The translations under genes and the position numbers were made by a program. DNA of 64,000 nt, taken from positions 4,030,001 to 4,094,000 of the forward strand of contig NC_010506.1 in the NCBI RefSeq assembly GCF_000019525.1, written 5' to 3'. The stretch's first letter is position 1, and the number at the start of each line of letters is the position of its first letter. The notes below the pieces were generated by a model, which was given only the letters and a program-made list of their open reading frames with translations, made no database searches and was not told the DNA's origin. Below are positions 1 through 7,844 of the stretch, piece after piece. Origin of the DNA: Shewanella woodyi ATCC 51908. GTDB lineage: Bacteria > Pseudomonadota > Gammaproteobacteria > Enterobacterales > Shewanellaceae.

Positions 1-63
1 ATGGCTCTGACGAAATATTGGCAGTAAATTACTAAACATTGCAAGAAATTAGCGTAATGTAAT

Positions 64-90
64 AAAAAGAGCCTTTGCGGCTCTTTTTTT
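64..90. terminator. Bidirectional terminator after purU
   Basis: A stem AAAAAGAGCC/GGCTCTTTTT with a 5-nt loop is A-rich on one side and T-rich on the other, so it can stop purU transcription coming from the right and any plus-strand gene ending at the window edge. Bases 1-27 read ATG..TAA (MALTKYWQ) and could be the end of such a gene, but this is too short to call. Confidence 0.8.
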
Positions 91-126
91 ATGTCAGCAA
101 TTATAATTTAAAATCAACTCTACATA

Positions 127-960
127 TTAAAAGACAACGGTTTTATTCCCATAAACAATCACCTCTTCATGCACAACTAACTGTAGTGCCTTACTCAAAA
201 CACTTTTTTCAACATCTCGACCATTTTTCGCCAGATCTTCAGCACTATAGCTATGATCAACGGGTATAACATCTTGTTTAATAATAGGGCCTTCATCTAG
301 GCAGTTATTAACGAAGTGTGCTGTTGCACCAATAATCTTGACGCCTCGCTCCCAGGCCTGACGATAGGGCGATGCACCAATAAATGCAGGCAGAAAAGAG
401 TGGTGAATATTAATGATCCTATTAGGAAATTGCTCTACAAATTCCGGCGTTAATATCCGCATAAACTTAGCTAAAACCAAGTAATCAGGCTCGTACTCGT
501 TAATCACTTCCACTATCTTTTTCTCATGTTCAACACGAGTACACCCTTCATGAGAGACAAAATGAAAAGGGATATCAAACTTATCAGCAAGAGGTTGCAG
601 ATTTTGGTAATTACCTACAATGGCTGCGATCTCTACATCTAAACCGCCATAGTATGCTTTCATTAAAATATCACCTAGGCAATGAGCCTCTTTAGTGACT
701 AAAATAACAATTCGTTTTTTATCAGTATTCACCAACTTTATACTGCTAGAGTCAGGCAGCACCTCTTCAAGATCAGCTAAGATTAAACTGTCGTTAAACT
801 CCCCCTCTAACTCTGCACGCATAAAAAACCGACCTTGAACATTATCAACAAATTCACTGTTTTTAATAATATTCAACTGATGGCTAAAACATACCCCAGT
901 TATTTTTGTGATTAAACCCTGAGCGTCGGCGCACTCCGTGATCAATACCTTACGTTCCAT
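127..960 (-). CDS. purU: Formyltetrahydrofolate deformylase PurU
   Basis: Hydrolyses 10-formyl-tetrahydrofolate to formate and tetrahydrofolate in the cytoplasm, balancing one-carbon pools and supplying formate for purine synthesis. The 277-residue protein has the family length. An N-terminal ACT-like regulatory domain (about 5-80) precedes a formyltransferase fold (about 85-270). The catalytic triad is visible as N184 and H186 in the NIHHS motif and D222 in DEGP. The ATG at 960 is followed directly by the conserved ACT strand. It stands alone, with the bidirectional terminator just downstream and the PTS gene ending 53 bp upstream. Confidence 0.93.
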   Translation of the reverse strand: MERKVLITECADAQGLITKITGVCFSHQLNIIKNSEFVDNVQGRFFMRAELEGEFNDSLILADLEEVLPDSSSIKLVNTDKKRIVILVTKEAHCLGDILMKAYYGGLDVEIAAIVGNYQNLQPLADKFDIPFHFVSHEGCTRVEHEKKIVEVINEYEPDYLVLAKFMRILTPEFVEQFPNRIINIHHSFLPAFIGASPYRQAWERGVKIIGATAHFVNNCLDEGPIIKQDVIPVDHSYSAEDLAKNGRDVEKSVLSKALQLVVHEEVIVYGNKTVVF

Positions 961-1012
961 ACCTTACTACCCCAACACTAAAGAATTAAAACTTTTCACC
1001 TGCAAAAAATCA

Positions 1013-2479
1013 TCAAAGACGCCTATCAATATATCGCTGAAGTAATCTACGAATACTTTCAGCTTTCGTCCCATACACTAGTTGTACTCCGTTACCTACC
1101 AAGATAACCCCTTTAGCGCCTAACTGATTCAATTTATCTTTATCAATTAATTCAGGTTTCTTAACACTCATTCGCAAACGGGTCAGACAAGCACTCAATT
1201 CAAGGATGTTTTTCCTCCCTCCTAACGCGCGCACTATACTAGGGATATCCGCTTTCATCCCATCAGTATGAACCACTCTTCCAGGTGTCTTAAGATCAAA
1301 AAATAATATCGACCCTCTAAAGATTAGGTAATAAAGCACACCGGTTATGGGGCCCAATATCAGGAACCATTCAGCTCTCTGAGCGTTTCCGAGTAAAAGA
1401 GTAAAATCCACAACTCCATGGGAAAAAACGATACTATGATGAATATCCAATAAGATACATACCCAGTAGGCTAATCCAGTTAGCAGCGCATGTATTAAAA
1501 ACAGTAAAGGCGCCACAAAAAGAAAAGCAAACTCAATGGGCTCAGTCACCCCTGTCAGCCAACAAGCTGTGGCGGCTGAGATCATGATCCCCGCCACTCG
1601 ATTTCTTTGATCTTTATCAGCGCAGCGCCATATGGCTAATGCAGCGGCAGGCAGGCCCCACATCTTAATAAGATACCCTCCCGCTAAATTACCTGCCAAT
1701 GGGTCGCCAGCTAAATAACGAGCAACCTCGCCTCTTACGACCTCACCATCTCTAAAGTATTGACCAAATTCTAGGTAAAAAGGAGCATTCCAAATATGGT
1801 GTAAGCCCAAAGGAATAAGCAGACGCTCAACCGCACCATAGAGTGCAAATGCTTCTGCAGGCTTTTGATAAACTACCCAGTTTGATAACCTCTCAATCCA
1901 AGCCGACATAGATGGCCATATCAGGATAAACAGATAAGCAAGCAAGATACAAAGAGGGATCATTAATAGCGGGGCACTTCGTCGACCTTCAAAAAATGAG
2001 AACACTACAGGGAGGCGTAAGCGCTCACTCTGTGACACGGCAAGGCAAGTGATAGCTCCCACTAACATGCCGCCCGCTATTCCTGTATCTATGGTTTCAA
2101 CTCCCCACAACGCTCTGGTTTGCAGGTGATATATATCCGCCAATGCCGCCATGCTAGACAGATATACACCAAAGCCAAAAACCGCACTGAATGCGGCAAT
2201 ACCTTGATCCCGACAAAATCCAATAGCAACAGCCACAGCAAATAGCATCGGCATCATACTAAAGATAAGGTTACCGACGGTCAGCATAATGACATTAACA
2301 ATATCAGGAATAAAAGGCAGCGGACTCTTCGCTAAACCAAGCATCACTCCAGCTGCCGGCAAGATAGCAATAGGAATAAGCAGTGCTTGGCTCAGCCTTT
2401 GAGCAAACCTAAACCAGTGCTCTTGAAGATAGGTTAAGAGGTTTCGATATCGATTTGGGTGTTCCAGATCTGTAGCCAT
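1013..2479 (-). CDS. PTS glucose-type EIICB permease
   Basis: Membrane permease of the phosphotransferase system that imports and phosphorylates a hexose, most likely glucose. The 488 residues match PtsG-type EIICB proteins (E. coli PtsG is about 477). The EIIC part has about ten hydrophobic segments and the glucose-type GLHHIWNAPF motif near residue 225. The C-terminal EIIB domain carries the phosphorylated cysteine C431 in ACLTRLR. No EIIA domain is fused, so a separate EIIA-Glc (Crr) would be needed. The ATG at 2479 gives a 46-bp overlap with yqcA in another frame; no closer start codon is visible. Glucose specificity is inferred from motif similarity only. Confidence 0.82.
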   Translation of the reverse strand: MATDLEHPNRYRNLLTYLQEHWFRFAQRLSQALLIPIAILPAAGVMLGLAKSPLPFIPDIVNVIMLTVGNLIFSMMPMLFAVAVAIGFCRDQGIAAFSAVFGFGVYLSSMAALADIYHLQTRALWGVETIDTGIAGGMLVGAITCLAVSQSERLRLPVVFSFFEGRRSAPLLMIPLCILLAYLFILIWPSMSAWIERLSNWVVYQKPAEAFALYGAVERLLIPLGLHHIWNAPFYLEFGQYFRDGEVVRGEVARYLAGDPLAGNLAGGYLIKMWGLPAAALAIWRCADKDQRNRVAGIMISAATACWLTGVTEPIEFAFLFVAPLLFLIHALLTGLAYWVCILLDIHHSIVFSHGVVDFTLLLGNAQRAEWFLILGPITGVLYYLIFRGSILFFDLKTPGRVVHTDGMKADIPSIVRALGGRKNILELSACLTRLRMSVKKPELIDKDKLNQLGAKGVILVGNGVQLVYGTKAESIRRLLQRYIDRRL

Positions 2480-2895
2480 GCTTTGGCACTTACCTCAGGT
2501 TCCATCGTTTCACAGGCATCAATCTTCAATAGTCGTCCAATACGATGCGCCCCCAACTCAGTTAATAACTCATCAAACTGTATTCCAGCTTGGCAGAAGG
2601 TATCGTAACTTGAGTCACCTAATGCAACGACACCGTACCTTAAATTGGGAAGGTAGGGAGCTTGGGATTTCAACATTTCAAACCAAGGAAGAATCTCATC
2701 CGGAACATCCCCTTGGCCAGTTGTAGAGCTAACAATTAATAAGGTTTCATCTTGTGGAGGAATAAAAGAGCTAAGTTCATCACTTTGAAATAATTGAACT
2801 TCCCTTCCCAACTTCTGAAGATCATCCCTTAGTGTCTCAGCCACAAATTGTGCATTCCCATACACAGTTCCAAAAATCAGATTCACTTTTCTCAT
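2434..2895 (-). CDS. yqcA: Flavodoxin-like protein YqcA
   Basis: Short-chain flavodoxin of 153 residues that should bind FMN and transfer electrons in the cytoplasm. The FMN phosphate-loop region is GTVYGNAQF near residues 9-17 (TxTGNT-like), and the SSTTGQGDVPD loop and GDSSYDTFCQAG ring-binding loop are present. It resembles both MioC and YqcA. Its place downstream of truC and yqcC matches the E. coli yqcC-truC-yqcA group, so YqcA is preferred. Its 3' end overlaps the start of the PTS gene by 46 bp, implying coupled expression or a recent join. Confidence 0.85.
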   Translation of the reverse strand: MRKVNLIFGTVYGNAQFVAETLRDDLQKLGREVQLFQSDELSSFIPPQDETLLIVSSTTGQGDVPDEILPWFEMLKSQAPYLPNLRYGVVALGDSSYDTFCQAGIQFDELLTELGAHRIGRLLKIDACETMEPEVSAKAWLQIWNTQIDIETS

Positions 2896-3222
2896 GTTAT
2901 TCGTCGCCCTGAGATCAATTTCGTTTTATACTTAAACAATACTGTATTGACAGCTTCATGCCAACTTAACTTTGCTTGAAACTTCAAGGATATAATCTGA
3001 TGCGTCATTCTAGTCGACAGAGGCACCTAAAGCACCTTCATCGCAGCGCGCACATCAGACGTATGTGCTATTTCAGAACCGTTCAGTGTGAAGATGCATG
3101 TAATGCAGACAAATCACTAACTCAAACGTTAGCCCCCCAAAAAAATAGTTCCGAATCTCCCTCTGGTGAAGAGAAAATAGCTAAATAAGACTTATACTGA
3201 TTGGGATCATTGAATCTTGGCT
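2896..3222. other. Intergenic stretch between yqcA and truC
   Basis: No convincing gene. A 70-codon plus-strand frame at 2976-3188 has no good ribosome site and no recognisable family. Positions 3190-3204 (CTTATACTGATTGG) match the end of the MITE family found elsewhere in the window, so part of the spacer may be an old insertion remnant separating genes that lie closer together in E. coli. Confidence 0.5.
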
Positions 3223-4080
3223 CTAAACAATTAAGGTGGAGGTCTCGGAGGCTAACACCTCATCATCCCAACCAAAGGCCTCAAACAGAGTCAACCACTC
3301 CTTTTCAAGCTCAGTTTCTATCGTGATTCTTTCACCGCTTCTTGGATGATCGAATGCAAGGCTTTTTGCTATCAACCACAAACGGTTTATAGCAAAATGT
3401 TCTCTAAAAAATTTATTCTGTTTACCATCACCATGAGTCGTATCACCCACAATAGGATGTCTAAGGTGTGCCATATGGCGTCTTAATTGGTGTTTTCGGC
3501 CCGTGTGTGGAATCAGCTTGACCATAGCGTATCGGCTAGTTGCATATCGCCCAGATGGAAAAGGGATCTCGGTATTAAGCAGAGGCTGATAACTTGTTAC
3601 CGCTTCTTGTGCCGCTTTATTGGGGTCCACATCTTTATCACCATGATCATCAAGCTCGACCTTAAGGGCATAATCTAAAGTGTCAGCCTCATGCATATTT
3701 CCTCTGACAATGGCCAAATATTGTTTTTCTACCGTTTTAGCCGAAAACTGCTCACACAGGTTATTTGCCATCTCACTGCTTTTTGCGAATAGCAAAATAC
3801 CTGACGTAGGTCTATCTAAACGGTGAACAGGAAAAACATGACACCCCACTTTATCGCGAGTCATCTGCATTGCAAAAAAGCGCTCACGCCGCGCAAGATA
3901 AGATCTGTGCACCAATAACCCAGCAGGCTTATGGATCACAACAATATCGTCATCTTCAAATAGTATCTCTATCTCAGGTGCTGTTTCATCATGAAGCTCT
4001 GCTTCATTAACACCAGCTTCGATCTCTTTATTAGCAGAGGAGTCTACAGACTTCTCATCAAACTGATTATCATTGTTCAC
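3223..4080 (-). CDS. truC: tRNA pseudouridine(65) synthase TruC
   Basis: RluA-family pseudouridine synthase that modifies uridine 65 of certain tRNAs. The catalytic aspartate lies in the HRLDRPTSGILLF motif near residue 129, and the core fold (IHKPAGLLVH, then TGRKHQLRRHMAH) is intact. At 285 residues it is slightly longer than E. coli TruC because of an acidic N-terminal extension of about 35 residues, where an internal start is possible. It overlaps yqcC by 11 bp upstream, which indicates one transcript, and yqcA lies 327 bp downstream. This is the conserved yqcC-truC-yqcA grouping. Confidence 0.92.
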   Translation of the reverse strand: MNNDNQFDEKSVDSSANKEIEAGVNEAELHDETAPEIEILFEDDDIVVIHKPAGLLVHRSYLARRERFFAMQMTRDKVGCHVFPVHRLDRPTSGILLFAKSSEMANNLCEQFSAKTVEKQYLAIVRGNMHEADTLDYALKVELDDHGDKDVDPNKAAQEAVTSYQPLLNTEIPFPSGRYATSRYAMVKLIPHTGRKHQLRRHMAHLRHPIVGDTTHGDGKQNKFFREHFAINRLWLIAKSLAFDHPRSGERITIETELEKEWLTLFEAFGWDDEVLASETSTLIV

Positions 4081-4387
4081 TTAGCATTCTATCCAATTCA
4101 TCGAAAATATTAATTAAGCCATGCAAATCAGGCTGATGATTCCAAACATGGTGTGCCATCGGGGCAATGGCTATATTTGAAGGAAGTGCATTCTGAGAGT
4201 TTATTAATTGCTCCATTTTAGGAATAAATATAAATTGGACCCAGTTTTCAAATGGCATGACATCGCAACTAAAGGGCGATGTATTAGCCATAGCCTCAGT
4301 AGAAGGTGGGACGCTTGACCATAAGCCATGAACCTTTAGCTCTGTTTCTAGCTGATGGAGTTTTTCTGTTGTATTCGCATACAGCAT
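4070..4387 (-). CDS. yqcC: YqcC family protein (DUF446)
   Basis: Small cytoplasmic protein of unknown function. The ATG at 4387 is preferred over a GTG at 4408 because AAGGA sits at a normal distance upstream. The resulting 105 residues match the usual YqcC length. The central segment PFENWVQFIFIPKMEQLI and the following NALPSNIAIAPMAH are the family's most recognisable part. It overlaps truC by 11 bp, so translational coupling is likely. In E. coli this gene also begins the yqcC-truC-yqcA cluster next to csrB. Confidence 0.85.
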   Translation of the reverse strand: MLYANTTEKLHQLETELKVHGLWSSVPPSTEAMANTSPFSCDVMPFENWVQFIFIPKMEQLINSQNALPSNIAIAPMAHHVWNHQPDLHGLINIFDELDRMLSEQ

Positions 4388-4512
4388 GCCATTGTTCCTT
4401 TTTACCACTTATTTAGCACTCATATTTAATACACAATAATATCATCTCAACCCACTTCTCCCTATAATAGCCATTATATTAAAAAGCAGATCATCAGTGT
4501 TACGGCAGGAAA

Positions 4513-5526
4513 ATGACAGAAATAACGACCCTAACTCAGTTCTTAACAACGGCAAATACTCAATTTCAAGTGTATGACATGGGAAGAAGAGTTCAGCATA
4601 TCGATATGCTGGCATTCCAACAGATAGAAAATTTAGCATCTTCGTACCCAAGCCCAATACAGGGGCATGCTCAATTTGCCATTGTTTTTTGGGATGCTAG
4701 TCAGCAGCACTATATCTGGTTCCTCAAGCTGCCTTTAGATGAGCGTGGCCTTCTGTCACCAGCACCAAGAACTCAATTTATCAGAATGATCATTGAGGCC
4801 TTAGGTCGAGACCCTTCCCAAGCTCTTTCCAAAGAGCAGCAGCAAAAACTGGCTAACCACCCATTCTCTTTTAAACCGACCTCTGAAAAACTTGCTTTGT
4901 TTAATGCATTAGTAAAGAAGCAACTAGGTCAAGTCGCCTCACCTCAGTATGAATTTGCTTACCAGTATCTATCTAAACAACTAAAAGCTGAGCATTGGCA
5001 AGAAGTTGGATTGCAAGGGCTCGCTGACATTTGTGTTCGAGCCAATGAGTTAGATCACTTAAATGTGCTCATTGATAGCTTCGACTTTGCTGCGACAGAG
5101 GTGCAAGTTGCAGTGTGCCAGTGTCTTGAGCACTTAGAGATAGATGAACAGCTAGCGGACACTGTACTAGAAAAACTTAAACTTGCTGACAATGAACTCA
5201 AGCCTTATTACCTCAGAGCCCTTGCCTCTGATGAGCAGAGCTCTATCGATGGAATAGCTCATCTTGCAGAGCTAAACCTACTCGACGCCAATGTACTTAT
5301 TACTATCGCAGCTCGAAATTGGCTAGCACTAAAAGAGACTCAAACTCGAAAAATATTTTTAGAAGCTTTAGCCAAACAGGAACAGCACTTCTTTAATCAA
5401 ATTTTTGCTGATATTGTAGCAATCCCAGCACTGAGAACTCAGCTACTATCTGAACTTCGCAACCCAGATAGGAGTGAGGTGCTGTCAGCCGCCATAGGTG
5501 GATTATTTAAGGTAACGAAAGCATGA
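4513..5526 (+). CDS. DUF3549 family protein
   Basis: A 337-residue, probably cytoplasmic protein transcribed away from yqcC. There is no signal peptide or membrane segment. The N-terminal third has a compact aromatic-rich region (GHAQFAIVFWDASQQHYIWF at about 52-71). The rest is mostly helical and leucine-rich and looks HEAT-like, which suggests protein binding. It resembles the DUF3549 proteins of Shewanella, Vibrio and relatives, whose function is not established. Its stop overlaps the DUF3301 start (ATGATG), so the two are co-translated. Confidence 0.75.
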   Translation: MTEITTLTQFLTTANTQFQVYDMGRRVQHIDMLAFQQIENLASSYPSPIQGHAQFAIVFWDASQQHYIWFLKLPLDERGLLSPAPRTQFIRMIIEALGRDPSQALSKEQQQKLANHPFSFKPTSEKLALFNALVKKQLGQVASPQYEFAYQYLSKQLKAEHWQEVGLQGLADICVRANELDHLNVLIDSFDFAATEVQVAVCQCLEHLEIDEQLADTVLEKLKLADNELKPYYLRALASDEQSSIDGIAHLAELNLLDANVLITIAARNWLALKETQTRKIFLEALAKQEQHFFNQIFADIVAIPALRTQLLSELRNPDRSEVLSAAIGGLFKVTKA

Positions 5527-5912
5527 TGACCGATTTTTTATTTTTTGCAGCAGTGATTGTTATCGCTGCATTCTTCTGGCAACTGCGCCAAATGGCAGAG
5601 TTAAGCCGTATCTTCGCTAATAGAGAGTGTCAAAAACAGAAGGTACAGCTATTAGCTGTTGCAATGGAATCTGCCAGACCGAGCATTGGAGGCAGCAGTG
5701 GACTAACCTGGAAAGCAAAATACCTTCTCGAATTTAGTACTGATGGCATCAATCAATACAAGGCACATATCTGGATGCACGGAAAAACGATTCAGAAAGT
5801 TCAATGGCCTATTTTTCCAGAGCCAGAGTGGCATGAAGCACCAGAGGCCAGAGGGTCTGTGGGAGGTAGTTGCGGTTCTCGCGGAAGTTGTAACACGGGA
5901 AAGTGTAAGTAA
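5523..5912 (+). CDS. DUF3301 family membrane-anchored protein
   Basis: A 129-residue protein with one N-terminal membrane segment (about 4-20) and a soluble remainder. The middle contains a conserved-looking sheet (LTWKAKYLLEFSTDGINQYK). The tail is rich in Gly, Ser and Cys (GSCGSRGSCNTGKCK), an unusual end that could bind metal. It overlaps the DUF3549 gene by 4 bp. The TAA stop is followed immediately by TACC, a pattern shared with three other genes here and with MITE ends. Function unknown. Confidence 0.75.
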   Translation: MMTDFLFFAAVIVIAAFFWQLRQMAELSRIFANRECQKQKVQLLAVAMESARPSIGGSSGLTWKAKYLLEFSTDGINQYKAHIWMHGKTIQKVQWPIFPEPEWHEAPEARGSVGGSCGSRGSCNTGKCK

Positions 5913-5930
5913 TACCATACTGCCAGATAA

Positions 5931-5961
5931 AGAAAAAGCGCGGCTCCCATGGAGTCGCGCC
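5931..5961 (-). terminator. Terminator of CsrB-type sRNA 1
   Basis: On the minus strand, stem GCGCGACTCC/GGAGCCGCGC with one mismatch is followed by TTTTTCT. It is also positioned to act on the convergent DUF3301 transcript. Confidence 0.85.
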
Positions 5962-6095
5962 CTTTATCTCTTTTGTTAAGCAATCCAGCTATTTATTGTG
6001 CTCCCTGCACCATCCATGCGTTCAATTTGCTCCTTGCCTCATCCTTGACTATTCCTTTTTCCCTGTTCAAACCCACTGTGTGAGTAAGTACTCAT

Positions 6096-6281
6096 CCATG
6101 AACTCAGCAATCCATTTACCGAGCTAGCTCAATCCATAAGCGTGTCCAGATTCATCCTTGATATCTCCCTATCAAGTCCTTTTTTCTCCATGTATCTGTT
6201 TATAATAAACAGTTACTCTTCCATGAACTCGGTTAATCCTTTACCGAGCTAGCTTATCCGTAAGCGTGTCCAAATTCATCC
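6096..6281 (-). repeat. Internal duplication within sRNA 1
   Basis: Segments 6096-6157 and 6221-6281 are near-copies about 124 bp apart. Both carry CCATGAACTC, TTACCGAGCTAGCT and AAGCGTGTCCA, with small changes. Each copy contributes several GGA hairpins to the RNA. Confidence 0.8.
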
Positions 6282-6654
6282 CTGTAGCATCCCTTCTGTA
6301 CTATCCATGTATCCTGTCTTCCAGACAGCAAACCTTCCATCCTGGATTGTTTAACTCTCCTTAGTCAGTCTAAGTACACCATCCTAGTGCACCTCATCCT
6401 TGATAGCTTCCCTCTAGTGCTTATCCTTAAGTCACTTTTGCTCATCCTAAGCAATGAATCCATTCATTCATGTATTTCCTTCTACGAGTTAAATTCTAGA
6501 GGAGTTGAGGATTAAAATGCCCCAGAGCTAAAAAATAAGATCTGCGCAAGAAGAAACCACCAACAAAAAATTAACGTAACCATCTGTTTTAAAATGAGTA
6601 AAACAACTAAGTAAGGCTTGTCCTTTGCTAACTATTTCCTATCTCTTACACTCA

Positions 6655-6672
6655 TGTGAGAGATCTCTTACG
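6655..6672. promoter_or_regulatory. GacA/UvrY-like upstream activating palindrome (sRNA 1)
   Basis: TGTGAGAGATCTCTTACG matches the known TGTAAG-N6-CTTACA Gac box layout closely. It lies about 170 bp upstream of the inferred sRNA 1 start, where such boxes normally sit. An overlapping inverted pair (TCTCTTACA at 6643-6651 against TGTGAGAGA) suggests more than one response-regulator site. Confidence 0.7.
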
Positions 6673-6730
6673 CACGTTCTAGCAGTTTGGGATAAGTGAA
6701 AAATAGTTCTAACTCCACTAACCCCCAGAT

Positions 6731-6762
6731 AAAAGAAAAGGCATACCTTTTAAGGTATGCCC
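6731..6762 (-). terminator. Terminator of CsrB/CsrC-type sRNA 2
   Basis: On the minus strand, a perfect 10-bp stem GGCATACCTT/AAGGTATGCC is followed by TTTTCTTTT. It separates the two sRNA units, so each is independently transcribed. Confidence 0.88.
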
Positions 6763-7172
6763 AATACTTTTTAGCTTCCAGCTAACTCACTGCTTCCTGC
6801 AACATCCATGAATGACACTCTCCTATATTCATCCCTGAACATCCCTCTGTTCCCTGTGCCACAAAGTTAATCTTATATAGGCACTAAATCCCTTTACCAG
6901 CAACTCCATTTTACTGTCCACCCATCATTGGGCTATCCATCAGCATCCTGCAAATCATCCCTAACTTCCTTTGAAGGAAGCTTGTATAATCAAGATTATA
7001 CAATCCATAATTCAGGTATCCTTTACCCAAACAGATTAAATCCTTTCAACCTATTTATACCAATTAGAACCTATCTAAGATCCTGTCTTCGACAAAGCTC
7101 ATCTTCCATTTGGCTTCCTGTTACGCTCCCGCGTATAGCAACTTCCTAGTCACCCGATCTCATCCTAAGATC
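6731..7172 (-). ncRNA. csrC: CsrB/CsrC-type regulatory sRNA 2
   Basis: A second CsrA-sequestering RNA directly upstream of the first, in the same direction. Read on the minus strand it has about 23 GGA triplets between about 7170 and 6780, again mostly AGGAU, GGGAUG and UGGAA, several in short stems. It ends in a strong terminator at 6731-6762. Apart from the repeated GGA units it shares little obvious sequence with sRNA 1, so it is a paralogue or csrC-like partner and not a fresh copy. The 5' end is estimated only. The csrC label is provisional. Confidence 0.8.
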
Positions 7173-7366
7173 AACAATTCAAATTCACTTTCTATGCTGA
7201 CAATGCAGCTGAACATCTGTTTTATTAACTCTAACTTAAAAAGTTATACATTGAGAGAAAGTCGACTCATAATCAAAACAACTAAAAATAGCGACAACCA
7301 CCATATCAATATAACATACTGAATAATAAAGGTTATAATCATTTGAAATAGAAAACAGTCATTATT

Positions 7367-7406
7367 TGCAATGGATCTCTTACGCCTTTGTGCGATATAT
7401 CTCACA
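7367..7406. promoter_or_regulatory. GacA/UvrY-like site region (sRNA 2)
   Basis: TGTGCG-ATATAT-CTCACA (7389-7406) is an 18-bp imperfect palindrome about 220 bp upstream of the inferred sRNA 2 start. Just beside it, GGATCTCTTACGC (7373-7385) is shared with the box upstream of sRNA 1. Together they suggest control by the same two-component regulator. Confidence 0.5.
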
Positions 7407-7502
7407 AAGGTTTTAGCAAGAACTCGGATCACATTTTTAGAAAGCCAGCTAATAAGTTAACTAAAACTTAGGTAGGAGGAGAGATAAACGAAAGAGCTTG
7501 AT

Positions 7503-7844
7503 TCAGGTATTAGATTTTCGTTGAAAAAACTTAGCTATTCCTTGTGTAAACATAACCCAATCACCGAGAAGGCTATAGAGAGGGTATTGAAAAGTCGCAG
7601 GTCTGTTCTTCTCAAAAACAAAATGGCCAACCCAAGCAAAGCCGTAACCCACTAAAGGCAATAGAGCCAATTGAATCCAGTTTTGGCTGAACAGAGTCTC
7701 TATTAAGATGACTAGAACTAAAAAGCTGCCTATATAGTGAAGCACTCTGCATGTGGTATTTTGGTGCTGAGAGAGGTAAAAAGGATAAAACGCTTTAAAA
7801 GTAGCGTACTCTCTATTTTTTGAAGGTTGAGATGACTTACTCAT
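7503..7844 (-). CDS. Mpo1-like / DUF962 membrane protein
   Basis: A small membrane protein of 113 residues from the ATG at 7844; an ATG at 7850 is also possible. It shows the family layout: an N-terminal FYPFYLSQHQN motif, three to four hydrophobic segments, and GHFVFEKNRPATFQYPLYSL. The HxxN and HFxxEKNxP signatures match Mpo1/YGL010w-type proteins; the yeast member is an iron-dependent dioxygenase of 2-hydroxy fatty acids, but the bacterial role is uncertain. It overlaps the acetyltransferase stop by about 8 bp, so the two genes form an operon. Confidence 0.82.
   Translation of the reverse strand: MSKSSQPSKNREYATFKAFYPFYLSQHQNTTCRVLHYIGSFLVLVILIETLFSQNWIQLALLPLVGYGFAWVGHFVFEKNRPATFQYPLYSLLGDWVMFTQGIAKFFQRKSNT

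Larger units (their letters stand above)
5931..6490 (-). ncRNA. csrB: CsrB-type regulatory sRNA 1
   Basis: Untranslated RNA expected to sequester the translational regulator CsrA. Read on the minus strand, the stretch from about 6490 to 5990 holds about 34 GGA triplets (mostly AGGAU, UGGAU, GGGAUG), several in loops of short stems such as CTGTCT-GGA-AGACAG (6314-6328) and GTGC-AGGGA-GCAC (5998-6010). It ends in a strong terminator at 5931-5961. The location beside the yqcC/truC/yqcA and syd/queF genes matches csrB in E. coli. The 5' end is estimated: a TAGAAT -10-like hexamer lies at 6493-6498. At roughly 500-560 nt it is longer than E. coli CsrB, partly through an internal duplication. Which copy should be named csrB or csrC cannot be decided here. 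Confidence 0.88.

Noticed and set aside
2976..3188. 70-codon plus-strand frame between yqcA and truC
   Set aside because: No ribosome site, no family pattern, basic and His-rich composition typical of chance translation.
4442..4657. 71-codon minus-strand frame over the DUF3549 start
   Set aside because: Lies antisense to a better supported gene and covers the divergent promoter region.
6928..7322. Two overlapping plus-strand frames of about 70 codons
   Set aside because: They lie antisense to the GGA-rich sRNA 2; the Ser/Pro/Ile-rich translation comes from its repeated ATCC triplets.
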